Made by a program: the position numbers and the translations under genes. Positions 21,717 through 33,070 of a stretch of 64,000 nt of DNA are shown one piece after another. Position 1 is the stretch's first letter. Every line of letters starts with the position of its first letter. Source of the DNA: Pollenia angustigena (lineage: Eukaryota; Arthropoda; Insecta; Diptera; Polleniidae); contig OV884056.1 in the NCBI GenBank assembly GCA_930367215.1, positions 39,246,308 through 39,310,307 of the forward strand, in the 5' to 3' direction. Under the pieces are notes generated by a model. That model saw only the letters and a list, made by a program, of their open reading frames with translations. It was not told the DNA's origin and ran no database searches.

Positions 21717-21967
21717 CACAGAAAAAAATAAAAAGTGATTTCAGTTTAAAAATTTATAATATTATTAAACAAATTTATTAAATTTGTACCTGTAAACAAA
21801 TTAAGAGTATCAATAAAATATTTGTTGATAAAAACAACAATTTAAGCAGTAATGTTGTTGATATAAGGAATCGTTTAATTCACATGATTACATTTTTAAT
21901 TAAAACTGATTTTATTTTTGAGTAATGGTTAAATTGAGAAAAAAATTTGTCGAGTATTTTTTCTGTG
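21717..21967. mobile_element. CAC-GTG type MITE (251 bp)
   Basis: Termini CACAGAAAAAA and TTTTTTCTGTG are inverted copies, with TA duplicated on each side (21715-21716, 21968-21969). The interior is AT-rich and non-coding. Same terminal type as the elements at 24.4 and 26.3 kb. Confidence 0.75.
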
Positions 21968-22310
21968 TATCACATATAGTTATAGGGATAGTTTTCACGA
22001 GCACACAAGTCGATTTTGACGAAATTACATCTCTGATATAATTATTGTTTAAACATTTTCCAAAATACGTACGACTACCCTTAAGCAAGTAATCTTATGA
22101 GTTTGATTGTGACATATGTTTTCTTCCATATGTGTCCATATAAAAAGTATTCTGTATAAGAAAACTTTTTATGCGAGAAAAACTGATACAAGAAATATTT
22201 GGCCTTGAACTAATAATAAAATATTGTTTATAAAGATAATTTTTTTCAAACGGCAATACTGTATTTGCAAAATATCCAAGTTAGTGTGCAAATTTGAATG
22301 CGCTTTTTAA

Positions 22311-22896
22311 CCCTTGTGTTAATACCCAACTTTATCCACATTGTTTAGCACCCGGGGTACCCACATACTAAAATGTATTAATAATCCATATTTTTATGAA
22401 ATAAAATTAAATTCTTAAACTTTTTAAGAGCGTATTAAATTATATTTATGTTAAAATATGATTTTTTAACTTTGTATTGCATAACGGCTAAAATTTTAAA
22501 ATTTTTATACAGGACAGTATATTTTAGTATAACAGTTGAATATTTTTGGTCATACATGATATGCAAGTGAAACTTCCCTGTATTATAATACAAACGCTTT
22601 GGAAACTAAACTTATGTAATTGTATGATACAGAATTAAGTTTATTGATATTTTTGAGCAGTTCAAACGTGTTTTTATTATCCCATAAAGTGTATTGTATT
22701 GGGTACCGGGGTACCCGGGTGCGTGTATTGCGAGTATTAAAGGAGCAAAAAAATAAATCTAGAATCTCAATTCGCTTCCTTTTATGTTAAATAACGACGA
22801 TCCAGAAGCTTGTTTAAAAATTTTAATTCTTAATACATTTTTTTCTTGTTAAAATACGTTAGTGGGTACCATGGTACCCGGGTATTAACAAGAGGG
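22311..22896. mobile_element. piggyBac-like non-autonomous element (586 bp)
   Basis: TTAA flanks both ends (22307-22310, 22897-22900). Termini CCCTTGTGTTAATACCC and inverted GGGTATTAACAAGAGGG match at all but two positions, as expected for piggyBac-type elements. The interior repeats GGGTACC-centred palindromes (22350-22362, 22699-22722, 22863-22882). No transposase. Confidence 0.85.
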
Positions 22897-23091
22897 TTAA
22901 ACTAAAAGTTTTAGTTTTCTTATAGTTTACTTTAAACTTTTATAAGAATATAGCTTACAGTATTTTTTTTCATGATATAATTTATTTATTTACACACGTA
23001 TTGTATTTCAAATTTTTTTGTTAATAAAATTTTAGCAAAAAAATTAATTTTATTAAATATTTATTTATATTATTAATAGCAACTAACTTAA

Positions 23092-24130
23092 TTAAATAAT
23101 TCTTATTATGAATGATAGTTGTAATGCTTTATGATATACAATATTTTTGGTATCTCCTTGAGGGGCGTAAACAAATAAATTTTTAGGTCTTCCTACATGT
23201 GAGCATGCAACATAAAGTTGTTCACGACAAAAACAAGGGTTTGATGAATTTTGGCCGCATACATGAAGAGTTTGTCCCTGCGATTTATTTATTGTTGTCG
23301 CAAATGCTAAATAAAGGGGAAACTGTAATCTCTTAAATTGGAAGGGCATTTCTGTTGCTAATAGAGGAATCCGAGGCAGCAAGACATCGGTACGTATATA
23401 CTTTCGCGTGATAATAGTCGCTTCGATTAAATTGTTCACCAGTTTTTTTACGTTTAGCCTGGTTCTATTGCAAAGGCGAGGTGGGCAAATGTTTCTTTAT
23501 AAAATAATAGCAACACCAACTTTCAATAGCAACTCATGTGGTGGAAAGCCAGCCTAGTGCAAAGAGTTCAAGAATTCGACTGGATAATTAACAACGTCCT
23601 CCTCATTTGTCACAGTATCAACAGATTTATACGTTTTTGCATTTCCTTGGATTCTGTTTAGTATATTTTTGTTAACAGAGCTTACGTCAACATTTTTGGC
23701 TGCAAGTAATGCACGTTCACATAACCATTGAAACAAGTGTGATTGCAGACCCATGTGTCTTAGTTAATGAATGAAATGAAAAATGGAGTTATTAAAATAA
23801 TAAAAAGAGTGTGAAGTTGTTTTCGATATTCGAAAACACACAGTCGATTAATTCTTCGATTAATTTAGTTAACCTGCAAAAGTTAGACGGAAATATACAA
23901 CATTTCATGTCTGCATCAATTGGCATTTCCCATTTCCTAGGTCCATTAGTTGTTTAGAAAATTGAGTAGTTGTTCCATCACTTTGAAGTTGTACACGCAT
24001 GTTTGTAGTTAATTTCAATGTGCGAACATGCCGCCATAGGAACGATGATTAAAGGCATGCGTTCAACTCGTCTGCTGGTGTTGAACCGGGAATAACCGGA
24101 ATTGTTTGTCGAAAATCTCCGGCTTATAAA
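23092..24130 (-). pseudogene. Helitron Pif1-like helicase, decayed
   Basis: Minus-strand pieces line up with the C-terminal half of Helitron helicases in the expected order: GDFRQTIPVIPGSTPADELN (24120-24060), LWRHVRTLKLTTNMRVQLQ, then WLCERALLAAKNVDVSSVN and VDTVTNEEDVVNYPVEFLNSL (23754-23554), then LPRIPLLATEMPFQFKRLQF, LAFATTINKSQGQTLHVCG, CREQLYVACSHVGRPKNLFV and GDTKNIVYHKALQ (23439-23092). Several frameshifts and stops separate the pieces. The N-terminal Rep nuclease region is not seen. The enzyme would unwind DNA during rolling-circle transposition. Confidence 0.9.
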
Positions 24131-24415
24131 ATCAAAGCTCCTCCAAAAAACCTGGTGCTGTTTCTCGAATCCTGGAATGCATTTGTAAAAATGTGTTGCT
24201 CCCCCTACACCTACCCCCTTTATTTTTGTTTTGAAAGGTATCCTGTAGAGGTGGATGACTGTTGTGTTCAGATATGTGGTATTTAATTTTTCTATCTATG
24301 AGGGATACTGCTCCTCCTATGTCTACCCCGCCCATTTTTATATTGAAATTTATAGTTTAAAATAAAAGTAGCTTTAGCCACGTTTGAAGACTCTCCCTTT
24401 AATAGTTCTTCAGTG

Positions 24416-25407
24416 CACAGAAAAAATTATTGCCGAATTATTTTCGAACAAACGCTGGTTTGAAAATTTTTTTAATTTCTACAAATTTTTGACTGATTCA
24501 ATTAATATTTTTGTTTGATTTTTATTTAACCAACAAACATGTTGGTTTTAAGTTTTCATAATTTTGCATGAAATATTTAACGCTTTTTTATGTTGACGTT
24601 TTTTTGCATTTTATTTGATCGTAAGCAACACTTATTTATGTGAAATATAAGAACTACAACAAAAAACACATGCAGTCTATTTTTGGACGCTTTAAAAAAG
24701 TACAGCAATAAGAAAAATTATAAAATAGCGCGACAAGGTTTGTTGTAAAAACACAACAAAAACAATGGCAGATAAAAAAAAAAAAACGTTTCACTCTTTT
24801 TAAACAACAGAAACAACAACATTATAAGAAACAAAATAAATTATTAGTTGGTTTCAAAGTTGGTAAAAAAAAAACAAAATCCCGTATTCAATTTTTTCAA
24901 ACTGTTTACTTAAATACACCAAATACAAAAATAGAATTATGACGAAAAACATATCGAATCGGTCTGCCGCCCTTTTTGGTTATATTTCTTCTTCATTAGC
25001 AAAGGAAAGGATGCAGCAACTGTGAGTGATGAAGAAAAACATTGTGTGTATAAATAAGACTTCGTTCAAAAATTATTCCAACAAAAAATTATCTCAAACC
25101 CATCCGGCCGCTCTGCTCTGCTTCATCTTCTCCAACAATGCTTGCTTGTGTGCGCGTCATTGCTTGTGCAAGAACTTTTTTGTTTGATTCAGCAAAGTTA
25201 TTTGTTTGAAATTTATATGAATTTCAGTAAACTTTTTGTTTGATTCAGTTAAATTATTTGTTTGAAAAAATCGGTGTTTTTTTTTAATAAACAAAATGCA
25301 AATAAATTGTTTGAATATGCGAATTTGTTTATAGGACCGATTTCAAACAACAAAATGTTTGATTCTAAAAATATTTCGTTTGAATTGGAAAAATAATTTT
25401 TTCTGTG
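24416..25407. mobile_element. CAC-GTG type element (992 bp) inside the Helitron
   Basis: Termini CACAGAAAAAATTATT and AATAATTTTTTCTGTG are inverted, with TG directly repeated on both sides (24414-24415, 25408-25409). TG is not palindromic, so this is a real 2-bp target duplication. The interior repeats TTTGTTTGA and CAACAAA phrases. The 68-codon minus frame at its right end has no domain. Confidence 0.75.
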
Positions 25408-25949
25408 TGTGAAGTTTACATAAGAGTGACTTCTACAAAGTAAGAACATTCTCACTATAACAGTTCTTAAGATATGCGATATTTAACACTGGCGTCCTAT
25501 GGGGGTACCACTTCCCAGAAGATCTTACCAAGAGTTCAACAAGATGCGTGCAGCGGCTTTTAAGTTATGCGATATTTAATATTGGAATCCTATGGGGGTA
25601 CCAATTCCCCTGCTCTTTCAAAAAAATAAGTACTTTTTTATTTTTAGGGCTCACGTGATGTAAGTGTAAAAATTTCAGGAAAAACGGTTGAGTAGTTTAG
25701 GAGTCAATAAGCCAACAAACAAACAGACAAACATTTTTAATTTTTATATATATATAGAAGATAGAAGATAGATATACAAATTTCTTGTTAAAAATAATTG
25801 CTTAGACGAACAAATCGGTTATTAGCAGAATTTTTGTGATATTTGTTTTAATTCTTGTGTCCGTTACCTACGGTATTCACACTTTTCCATATTAAAATGC
25901 TTTTGGTAAAATGCAGCCCTACTCAAATCAAAAGTAAAATTGCTTTTGC

Positions 25950-27212
25950 TTTGTACAGACGGTGGTTAGATCTTAAAATAATGTAAGGTCTGGCAATGTG
26001 CTGATAATATACTGCCAGGTAAAAAATGCCACCAATAGTAAATTTTCCGTTCAGACGATTGTAAGCAAACCATTCAGTTTTATTGGCAGACAACAGTCTG
26101 AAAATAAATTCAACTGCCAACAAAAATTTTCATATAACACGATTGTCAGATAGTTGCATGGCAAGAATTGCCTGATCTGTTTTTAGACATTGTCAGAGAG
26201 TTAAAATTGGGTTTATTTCTATAAATTAAAAAAGTAAAAATATTGTTATTAAAGGTACACAGAAAAAATGAAAAACCAACTTCAATTAACGTATTTGTTA
26301 GAAATTTGTACTATTAATTAAATTCTGTACTGATTTTCCGCCAGCAAACAAATTGATCATATCAATTAACCCATTTGTAAGTTTCAGCTTTTCTTGCTGT
26401 TCAGTTTCAATCAATAGGTTTAATTGAAATGTGACCAACGGCAAAAGAGGCTAAATAAAACGTTAACACAAATTAAAATATTTTCTCAATCAACACAGTT
26501 AATTGAAACAATTGAAAAATGGTTTGAAAATTTAAAATATTTTAAAGTTTGAGTGTATGTTTTCATATTTGCAAATATACACACAAACATTATAATTTTT
26601 ATTTTCAATTAAGGGAAATTATTTGGAACAATTAAAAAAATGGTTTGAAACAGCATTGTTGAATTAATTGAATAAATATTGGTGAACATTTTTTCTGTGT
26701 AACAAGAAATAACCAGAATTTTTAATTTTGTATGTGGTTCTAAATAGGCTTCATTAATTTTTGTTAAAATATATTTTAATTATGCAAAATTAAATTTTTT
26801 TTTTGACTTATGCGCATATCAGGGATGGAAACTATGGTGCATTTGTACTTTTTTTGATACATTGGAGTCCACCTTTAAAAAAAATTTCTTAATAAAAAAA
26901 AATCTTTTTTCTAATTGGTTCCGTCATAATATCAAAACTACGTTTTGTTATTGAAGTTGTTAAAAAAGAAATCCTAAGTGTCATTTACCATTAGAAAAAG
27001 GTCTCTGACAATGATGTCATTGTCAAATGCATAAACTTCGTACAACTGACAAAAAGAAATAAGCTTCCAACGTCTGGCAATGATTTGCCAATTGCAACGA
27101 AGAGTGTTCACACGATTGTCAGATATCTAGCAATAGTGTTGGCTTAAAACGGAAGGTTGTCAAACAAAATTTAACTGAAGATTTTGTAAGATCTGACTAC
27201 CGTCTGTACCAA
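25950..27212. mobile_element. Inverted-repeat element carrying a nested MITE
   Basis: The left end (GTACAGACGGTGGTTAGATC at 25953) is matched by inverted GATCTGACTACCGTCTGTAC at 27190-27209. ACACGATTGTCAGATA occurs in both halves (26138, 27111). No transposase; a possible GCT target duplication is weak. The element at 26258-26699 lies inside. Confidence 0.6.
26258..26699. mobile_element. CAC-GTG type MITE (442 bp)
   Basis: Termini CACAGAAAAAATG and CATTTTTTCTGTG with TA on both sides (26256-26257, 26700-26701). The interior repeats CAATTAA and its complement many times (for example 26283, 26310, 26361, 26408, 26498, 26607, 26663), as expected for subterminal protein-binding arrays. Confidence 0.75.
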
Positions 27213-28242
27213 GCTTGAGAAACAATCATAGTTTTATTTTAAAAAAATATTCTATGGTATATTTTGTATTAAAGTTCAAAGTTTCAACTTATTTTGACCC
27301 AAAATAAATTGATATTTCCTTGTATATTTTATACAGCAATCTACCTTAATGAGCCTAAATATTATGTTCTTACTAAAATCAGTGAGGAAATAACTTAATT
27401 AGATAGTTAGTTTTAAAACTTTTTGTTTCTTTTTTAAAGTTCAATTTTGGGGCTTTGGCGACCTAAATTTAAAAATCGAATACTGTGCGACTTAAATATT
27501 ATTTCAAAATTCTTATCAAACTTAAATTAGTAAATAAATGGTTGAGTGATTATCGGAACAGTGTTTCACATTTTCATTTTTTGCTGCGAAATATTGTATT
27601 AACACAAACTGCACGCAAATCAATGTATCTAGTGGAGAAAATGGCAACAACATATATGAAAAAAAAAAACATTATTAACGCCTTTACGCTTTCATACAAA
27701 AATCCAATTTATTTGTCAGTCAATAGTGCGTCAATCAGATGAAAGAGAATGTAATTCACTATATATGTATAAACATATCTTCTTCGTTTGTTCTACGTTA
27801 AACTTCTATTAAAAAAAAGCCATCCGAATGAAGTGCCTAACAATTGGTCGTACTAAAAATGTTCGAATTTGTCTATGTATCAACATGTATGTTAAAAATA
27901 CAATCCTTATTTCTATGGTTGATTGAACTTAATACAGCGAAATTATATGTATTGAAGTTTATTTTAGTAATGTTGCTATTCTACATTAGAGTGATGCTGA
28001 AAAATTTTTATTTCATAATATTTATAACTTGGAAGAATTTTGTATAATTACACCGTTTGAAGGACATAAAATTTTTCAAGAATGCTTATTTAAAATATAT
28101 TTTTTTTTTTTAATATGATAGCCCAGTGTTGTTAAGTAACCTCTGCACCCAATCAAAGAAAGACAGAAATAATACGAAAAAACTGAGGAAAAAGGAAGCA
28201 ACATGTAATTTGAAATTAAAGTGATAATAACAGCAAATTTCG
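27213..28242. other. AT-rich spacer, nothing recognised
   Basis: Two short frames (27485-27742, 27844-28047) lack any domain and are rich in residues from AT codons. No RNA gene or element end found. Confidence 0.5.
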
Positions 28243-28515
28243 AACCACCAGTAGTACTGGTTAAAGATTGATGTTTGACTGTTGGCTAACGGGCACCGCA
28301 GTGGTGCAGTGGGTAGAACTCAAAGATCTTCCGACGATAGAAAGTGGTGTTTCTTGAAACATGTAAAGATCAACCCGGGTTCAAATCCCACCTCAGCCAA
28401 GAAAAATTATCAATAAATTTTAATAAAAATTCCAAGTTGTAAAATTCCTTCCCTCAGTGAAAATAATTTAATGAAAATTAAATTTGATGAACTCAAGCCT
28501 AATTAAAGAATATCA
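28243..28515 (+). mobile_element. tRNA-derived SINE, copy 4
   Basis: The best preserved polymerase III promoter of the four: A box TGGTGCAGTGGGTAGAA (28293-28309) and B box GGTTCAAATCC (28379-28389). The head GATTGATGTTTGAC and the AT-rich body with AAAATAATTTAATGAAA and ACTCAAGCCTAATTA match the minus-strand copies at 5.4 and 6.0 kb. Confidence 0.8.
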
Positions 28516-28554
28516 AAAAAAAGTTTCTATAGAATTTTATAAAAATTAAAGCAT

Positions 28555-28760
28555 TTAAGCTGCTACTTCGTTAGCGCATCCTTTTTCTTCGTGGACATAT
28601 TTATATGCCAAAGTTTATTTTTCCAGGTTTTAACTTGTTTAAATTCTAGCATTCAACCCCCTACTTTGTAATCGGGTCTATTCTTTCATGAACATATTTA
28701 TATGCCAGTTTATGTTCCTAGGTTTTAACCAATTTAACCTGTAATTTTGTGTTTCTAAGT
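28555..28760 (+). repeat. Two diverged tandem units of about 100 bp
   Basis: ACATATTTATATGCCA followed by GTTTAT and AGGTTTTAAC occurs twice (about 28597 and 28692) in the same order. Non-coding. Confidence 0.5.
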
Positions 28761-28850
28761 TCAATAGTATAGAAAATTAAAAAGTGCCACTCGTAGAACA
28801 CAAAAGCACATGAAAAGTAAATTTCCCGTATTATTCCAAAATATGTACAG

Positions 28851-29329
28851 TAGGGGTATAACCAATTTTTTGGCATAGTACCATGAGGTCAACCATGTCC
28901 TAGTAACTACGAAAATCATAATCTTTTGTAATTTTTTTCAAAAAAGTTCACGCGCCAATTGGTTTTTTTAAACCAATGCAATATTGAATGATGATAATTT
29001 TATACGGTGTTTTTTATTCTTTTTTTAATATTTTTTTGTTAAAAAAGGTTAAAGATACGTTTAAGTTTGCGGAAAAATCTCTTACCATCTCTAAATATTA
29101 ATGAAATTTCATACTTGAGCTATTTTTTGTTTTAAATAAACAAATTATTAATTTTTCTTAACCAAAAAGAAAATTAAAAATTTTCAAAACTTCATCGCGG
29201 TTGGTGCGTGAACTTTTTTGACCGTAGCGAAAAAATAAATATAGGTTCCCTTATAGTTGTTTATTCTCTATCGGACTGTGCTATGCCAATTTTGATATTT
29301 TAAAAAATTGTTAAAAAGTTATATCCCTA
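28851..29329. mobile_element. hAT-like MITE (479 bp)
   Basis: Ends TAGGGGTATAAC and GTTATATCCCTA are inverted with one mismatch. It is flanked by a perfect 8-bp duplication ATGTACAG (28843-28850, 29330-29337), again nTnnnnAn. Inner arms also pair (TTCACGCGCCAATTGG against the region ending GGTTGGTGCGTGAA). No transposase. Confidence 0.8.
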
Positions 29330-29337
29330 ATGTACAG

Positions 29338-30090
29338 GTTGTACGCGTTTACTTTCTTAGGACATTGCATCTTGAATTATATGTTTCTGTATCCAATATT
29401 TACGAAAAATCAAAAAGTACCAATTAAAGAACAAAAAAGTACCAAAAAGTTCCGTCATAGACTCTTATCCACTCAGGACATTGCATGTTGAATTTTATGT
29501 TTTAAGGCAACGATAATTAAAAAATACCAAGTGTACTATTTTCAGCCCCCCATAAAAGTTTCAAAAATTCCAGTAAATTTGTGGGTGCCCATAATTTAGT
29601 GCGAATATGTCAATGAATGAAGCAAAATGTTTTGTAAAATAGTACCAACAATAGTTACAATTTTCAACCCTTAAACGTTCGAATTTCGAAAAGGTACCAA
29701 ACATTTATCCGTATTTTTTTTGATAAGTTTCGAATGTGGTATAAACTTTATTTCTAGGTTTATTGGTTCAAAAGATGGATGGGCTGACAAAACGTACCAA
29801 AATACAGGTTTTACCCGTTTTCACCCTAAAAGAACCAAATTTCAAAAAGTACCAGACAACTTTCCACTTATTTTTCAAAAGAACAACGATCAGTATTACA
29901 GTTTTTTGTATCTCTTGCAGTTTTGGAGATAAAAGCTTACCGAATTTACCCTTTTTACCCCCTAAACATTCGAATTTCCAAAAATCCCGTCTTATTGGAC
30001 CGATTTCGGGAGAGACCCACCTCCGGTCCAAATTCCAAGTTTTTAGCTTCAGGCGTTTAGGCTGTGAGATGACGAATCAGTGAGTCAGTA
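29338..30090. repeat. Diverged tandem repeat with GTACCAAA phrases
   Basis: A block with (C)CCTAAACATTCGAATTTC, then an AAAAGTACCA- or AAAATCCC-type phrase, recurs near 29668, 29824 and 29958, about 130-155 bp apart, with related pieces from 29400. Overlapping frames on both strands (29720-30083) are products of the repeat and carry no domain. Confidence 0.5.
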
Positions 30091-31108
30091 ACATTACAAC
30101 TTATACATATAGAATTACTTCAGTTCCCTGTAACCAAAAAAAAAAAAACATAAAAACCTTTTTCGTAAGTTCTTAAGTTCGGGACCAAACACCTTATTTT
30201 AGTCTAAACAATAAATTCTGTATTTTTTATTTTTTTATATAGTTATAATAAATTATAAAACAGAATTTGCCGTAGGTCCCATATAATCTCTGTTTTGCAA
30301 AATTTTATTACAGATTGATGATACATAATATTTGGCAAAAAACTTCTTATATTAATCTTAATCTTACAACTTAGTTTTGTTTTTTGGTTGGTACCTGATT
30401 GCCAGTTGGTCTCAAACAGTGAAACATTAAATAATAAGGACATCATATCGTCTTACTTGACCAAATATACCCTCTTACTTGTTTTATATATGTATTTTCC
30501 CTATTATTGCATAAAAAAGTATGATGCGTTACAATTTTATTTAACATTGCCCTTTTACTTACTCTTTAAATGTTTTCAACATGTCATTAAAAACATTTTA
30601 TGTAGATTACAAAATTAAAAAAAATATATAATTAAGATGATGAGATGTTTCAAAGTCAATGTCAACAGAAATGTCAGTAGATAATGTTCTTGTAATATTT
30701 TTTTTTCTCACATAAAGTGAAAGCTGTTTTTAACTTTTATGTCAGCAATATTTTTTAATTAAAAAGACATTTATTATTTCAAAAAAAAAATATTTTTTGT
30801 AAATTTTTCTTTGTTGTTATACAAAGTACATTACTTAGAAAATCTGTCGATTAAAGATGAGCTTATAATACAGAGTGCAATGGAATGAGTTAAAATCTGT
30901 CAAATATTTTAAATATCCTTCGAGAAAACAGCTTTCGTGCACCTAAACCATTTGCTGGCATTTAAATCAAATTCAACATAAAAATGTTTTATTGCAACCC
31001 AAATCATGCTGCCAAATTGTAGGGAATTGGCCCACATTTGACAATAGCTGCTATCATATTTCCAAAAAAAATTACTTTAACAGCTTTAAATCTATCTATA
31101 TTATATAT
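30091..31108. other. AT-rich spacer, nothing recognised
   Basis: No supported gene, RNA or element boundary found on either strand. Confidence 0.5.
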
Positions 31109-32371
31109 TATCTATATATAAAAAAAGAAGTGTACACTTTGATGTCACCACTAACTGCAAAAACGGGTAGAGCGATTTCAACAAAAACGTAGGGGTACGT
31201 TGGGGATAGCCTGTAGATGGTTTATGTAAAGTTTGCATGAAATCGGCCTAGTGGTTCCGGAGATATGGCATTTAGATTTTCCTATATATTCCCATACAAA
31301 TATCACCAAAATGTCCTCCATATTGAACTCCTTTGAAACGGCTTGACTGATTTTTATGAAATTTTGTACGTGTTTTTGTTAGGTATGATAATAGGTCGTA
31401 GAGTATATTTTTTATCGCTAGAGGGCGAAAATATGGCATAAGCTCCCCCTCCCCATATCTTATTAGCTAATCAACTTGTTTTCTTAAAATTTGGCATGCA
31501 GGCACTGTAACATCTGAAAGAAAATAGGGAATAGGGCGTGAAATAGGGCAAGCGGAGTAAAAGCTCCCCCTCCCTATATCTGCTTAACAAATCGACCGAT
31601 TTTGTTGAAATTTTGCAGAAAAATACTGTTACATCTGGAAAGAACTAAAGCCTAAAATGTTTATTATTTATGGCGTGAAATAGGGCAATAGAGGTAAAAG
31701 CTCCCCCTTCCCAATATTTTAACTAATAAACCGGGTTTCTTAAAATTTGGCATGCAGACACTGTAACATCTAAAAGGAAATAGGGAATAGGGCATGAGAT
31801 AGGCCAATAGCGGTAAAAGCGCCCCTTTCCTATATCTTTTAAACTAATGAGCGGGTTTTCTTGAAATTTGGCATGCAGACACTGTAACATCTGAAAGGAA
31901 ATAGGGAATAGGATGTGAAATAAGGCAAGAAGGGCAAAAGCTCCCCCTACCAATATCTTCTTGAAATTTCGCAGCCAAATAGTGTTTTAGCTGGAAAGTA
32001 CTATAGCCTATAGTTTTTATTATTTAGAGCGTGAAGCATGAGGGGTAAAAGCTCCCTTCCCTATACCTTCTTAACTAATCAACCGGGTTTCTTAAAATTT
32101 GGCATGCAGACACTGTAACATCTGAAAGATAATAGGGCATGAAATAGGACAAGAGCAGTTAAAGCTCCCCCTTCCTATATCTTCTTAACTAATCAACTGA
32201 TTTTCTTGAAATTTGGCGGGCAAATAGTGTAACATCTGGAAAGAACTATAGCCTATAATTTTTATTATCTTCTTAACTAATCAACCGGTTTTTTTTTAAT
32301 TTGGCATGCAGACACTGTAACATCTGAAAGAAATAAGTTATATGGCAAAACAACGTTTGCTGGGCGGGCCA
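31109..32371 (+). mobile_element. Helitron-like non-autonomous element
   Basis: Starts TCTATATATAAAAAAAGAAG after an A (about 31109) and ends AAACAACGTTTGCTGGGCGG, then GCCAGCTTG, followed by T. Both ends have the look of insect Helitrons, although the final CTTG departs from the usual CTAG. The leader contains GTGTACACTTTGATGTCACC and CAAAAACGGGTAGAGCGATT, also usual there. No helicase; the interior is the tandem array listed next. Confidence 0.5.
31430..32335 (+). repeat. Minisatellite of about eight 105-140-bp units
   Basis: Each unit carries TAAAAGCTCCCCCT, TATATCTTCTTAACTAATC, TTTGGCATGCAGACACTG and TAACATCTGAAAGG, often followed by AATAGGGCGTGAAATAGGGC. Unit starts are near 31438, 31556, 31694, 31811, 31934, 32045, 32157 and 32265. 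Some units use GGAAAGAACTATAGCCTA instead, so two sub-types alternate. Confidence 0.75.
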
Positions 32372-32745
32372 GCTTGTATTCTGATAAAATTTTACAAATA
32401 TAAGTATCCCGAAAATGTCTTTAAAATTAACAAATAATTTGTAATCTTATGTGGATGCCAGCAAAAAGACTCCAAACAAAATCATGTAAAGCAAAGTGTG
32501 AAAACGAAAACTGGCCCTAAAAATTTTAAAAATGTATTTTCAAATTTTTATTTCTAACAGAGTATTTGTAAATCTACATACTTATTTGGATTGTGGTCAT
32601 ATGGCCGAAACTTAAAATATTGAATCAAAATCCCGAGTTTTTTTAATTCTGAATCGCTGCCGAAAGCTTATCTGCATAGCAGACTTTCAGCCAGTCTCAT
32701 GGATTTTCTCCTCGGCCGGCTTCGTAAGGCCGAATTTAGAAGCCT
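32372..32745. repeat. Spacer, then second copy of the GC-rich 17.9-kb repeat
   Basis: From about 32590 the sequence (GGTCATATGGCCGAAACTTA, AATCCCGAG, CGAAAGCTT, CTCGGCCGGCTTCG) parallels 17885-18180, without the clean 82-bp tandem structure. Confidence 0.45.
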
Positions 32746-33070
32746 TAGTGTGTCCCGGTAGGCTAGCTGGTACTGAGCTTGTCTATCAATTTACGGGGAA
32801 TATTATCGGGCCTACCAGCCTTGTGGTGTTTAAGCGCTGTTATTACTTCCATTATTTCAACGTAACTGAGAAGCTGGGTGTTTTCATAAGTCCTTTGATT
32901 GTGATGGGTGTGATTTCAGAACTCAGTTATTCATCATCGTTTGCGCTATCAAGTATATTCCGATAGTGGTCTTCCCATACTCGCAGTTCGCCTTCTTTTG
33001 CATATTCCAATTCAACACTTGCATTAAGCAGGAGCTTCATATTGGAGTGATTACGACTAGCGAGTAATTT
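32746..33070 (-). pseudogene. LINE reverse transcriptase fragment (N-terminal to palm)
   Basis: The minus strand reads ELRVWEDHYRNILDSANDD, then a stop, then SSEITPITI, and, after a shift, EVITALKHHKAGRPDNIPRK. This is the pre-RT linker plus the conserved KxxKAxGPDxIPAE block of non-LTR reverse transcriptases. It is different from the LINE at 15-17.6 kb. Stops and shifts show decay, and the catalytic domain is missing. Confidence 0.6.

Larger units (their letters stand above)
22901..25758 (-). mobile_element. Decayed Helitron
   Basis: The 5' end lies near 25758, where the minus strand begins TCTATATATATATAAAAATT after short ATCTTCT repeats. The body includes a rolling-circle helicase fossil (23092-24130). 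The 3' end is not recognisable below 23090. A CAC-GTG type MITE (24416-25407) interrupts the element. The leader carries two related blocks, GATATGCGATATTTAACACT and GTTATGCGATATTTAATATT, each followed by a GGGGGTACCA(C/A)TTCCC block (25470-25610). Confidence 0.7.

Noticed and set aside
28290..28395. Genuine tRNA gene
   Set aside because: A and B boxes are present but no cloverleaf with anticodon arm and acceptor stem can be folded, and related copies share a long AT-rich body, so it is a SINE.
29720..30083. Overlapping frames of 70-106 codons on both strands
   Set aside because: They arise from the repeat with GTACCAAA phrases; both strands are open for the same reason, and no domain is present.
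31430..32335. CRISPR-like array
   Set aside because: The units are long, diverged and contiguous without unique spacers; it is a minisatellite in a eukaryotic transposon.
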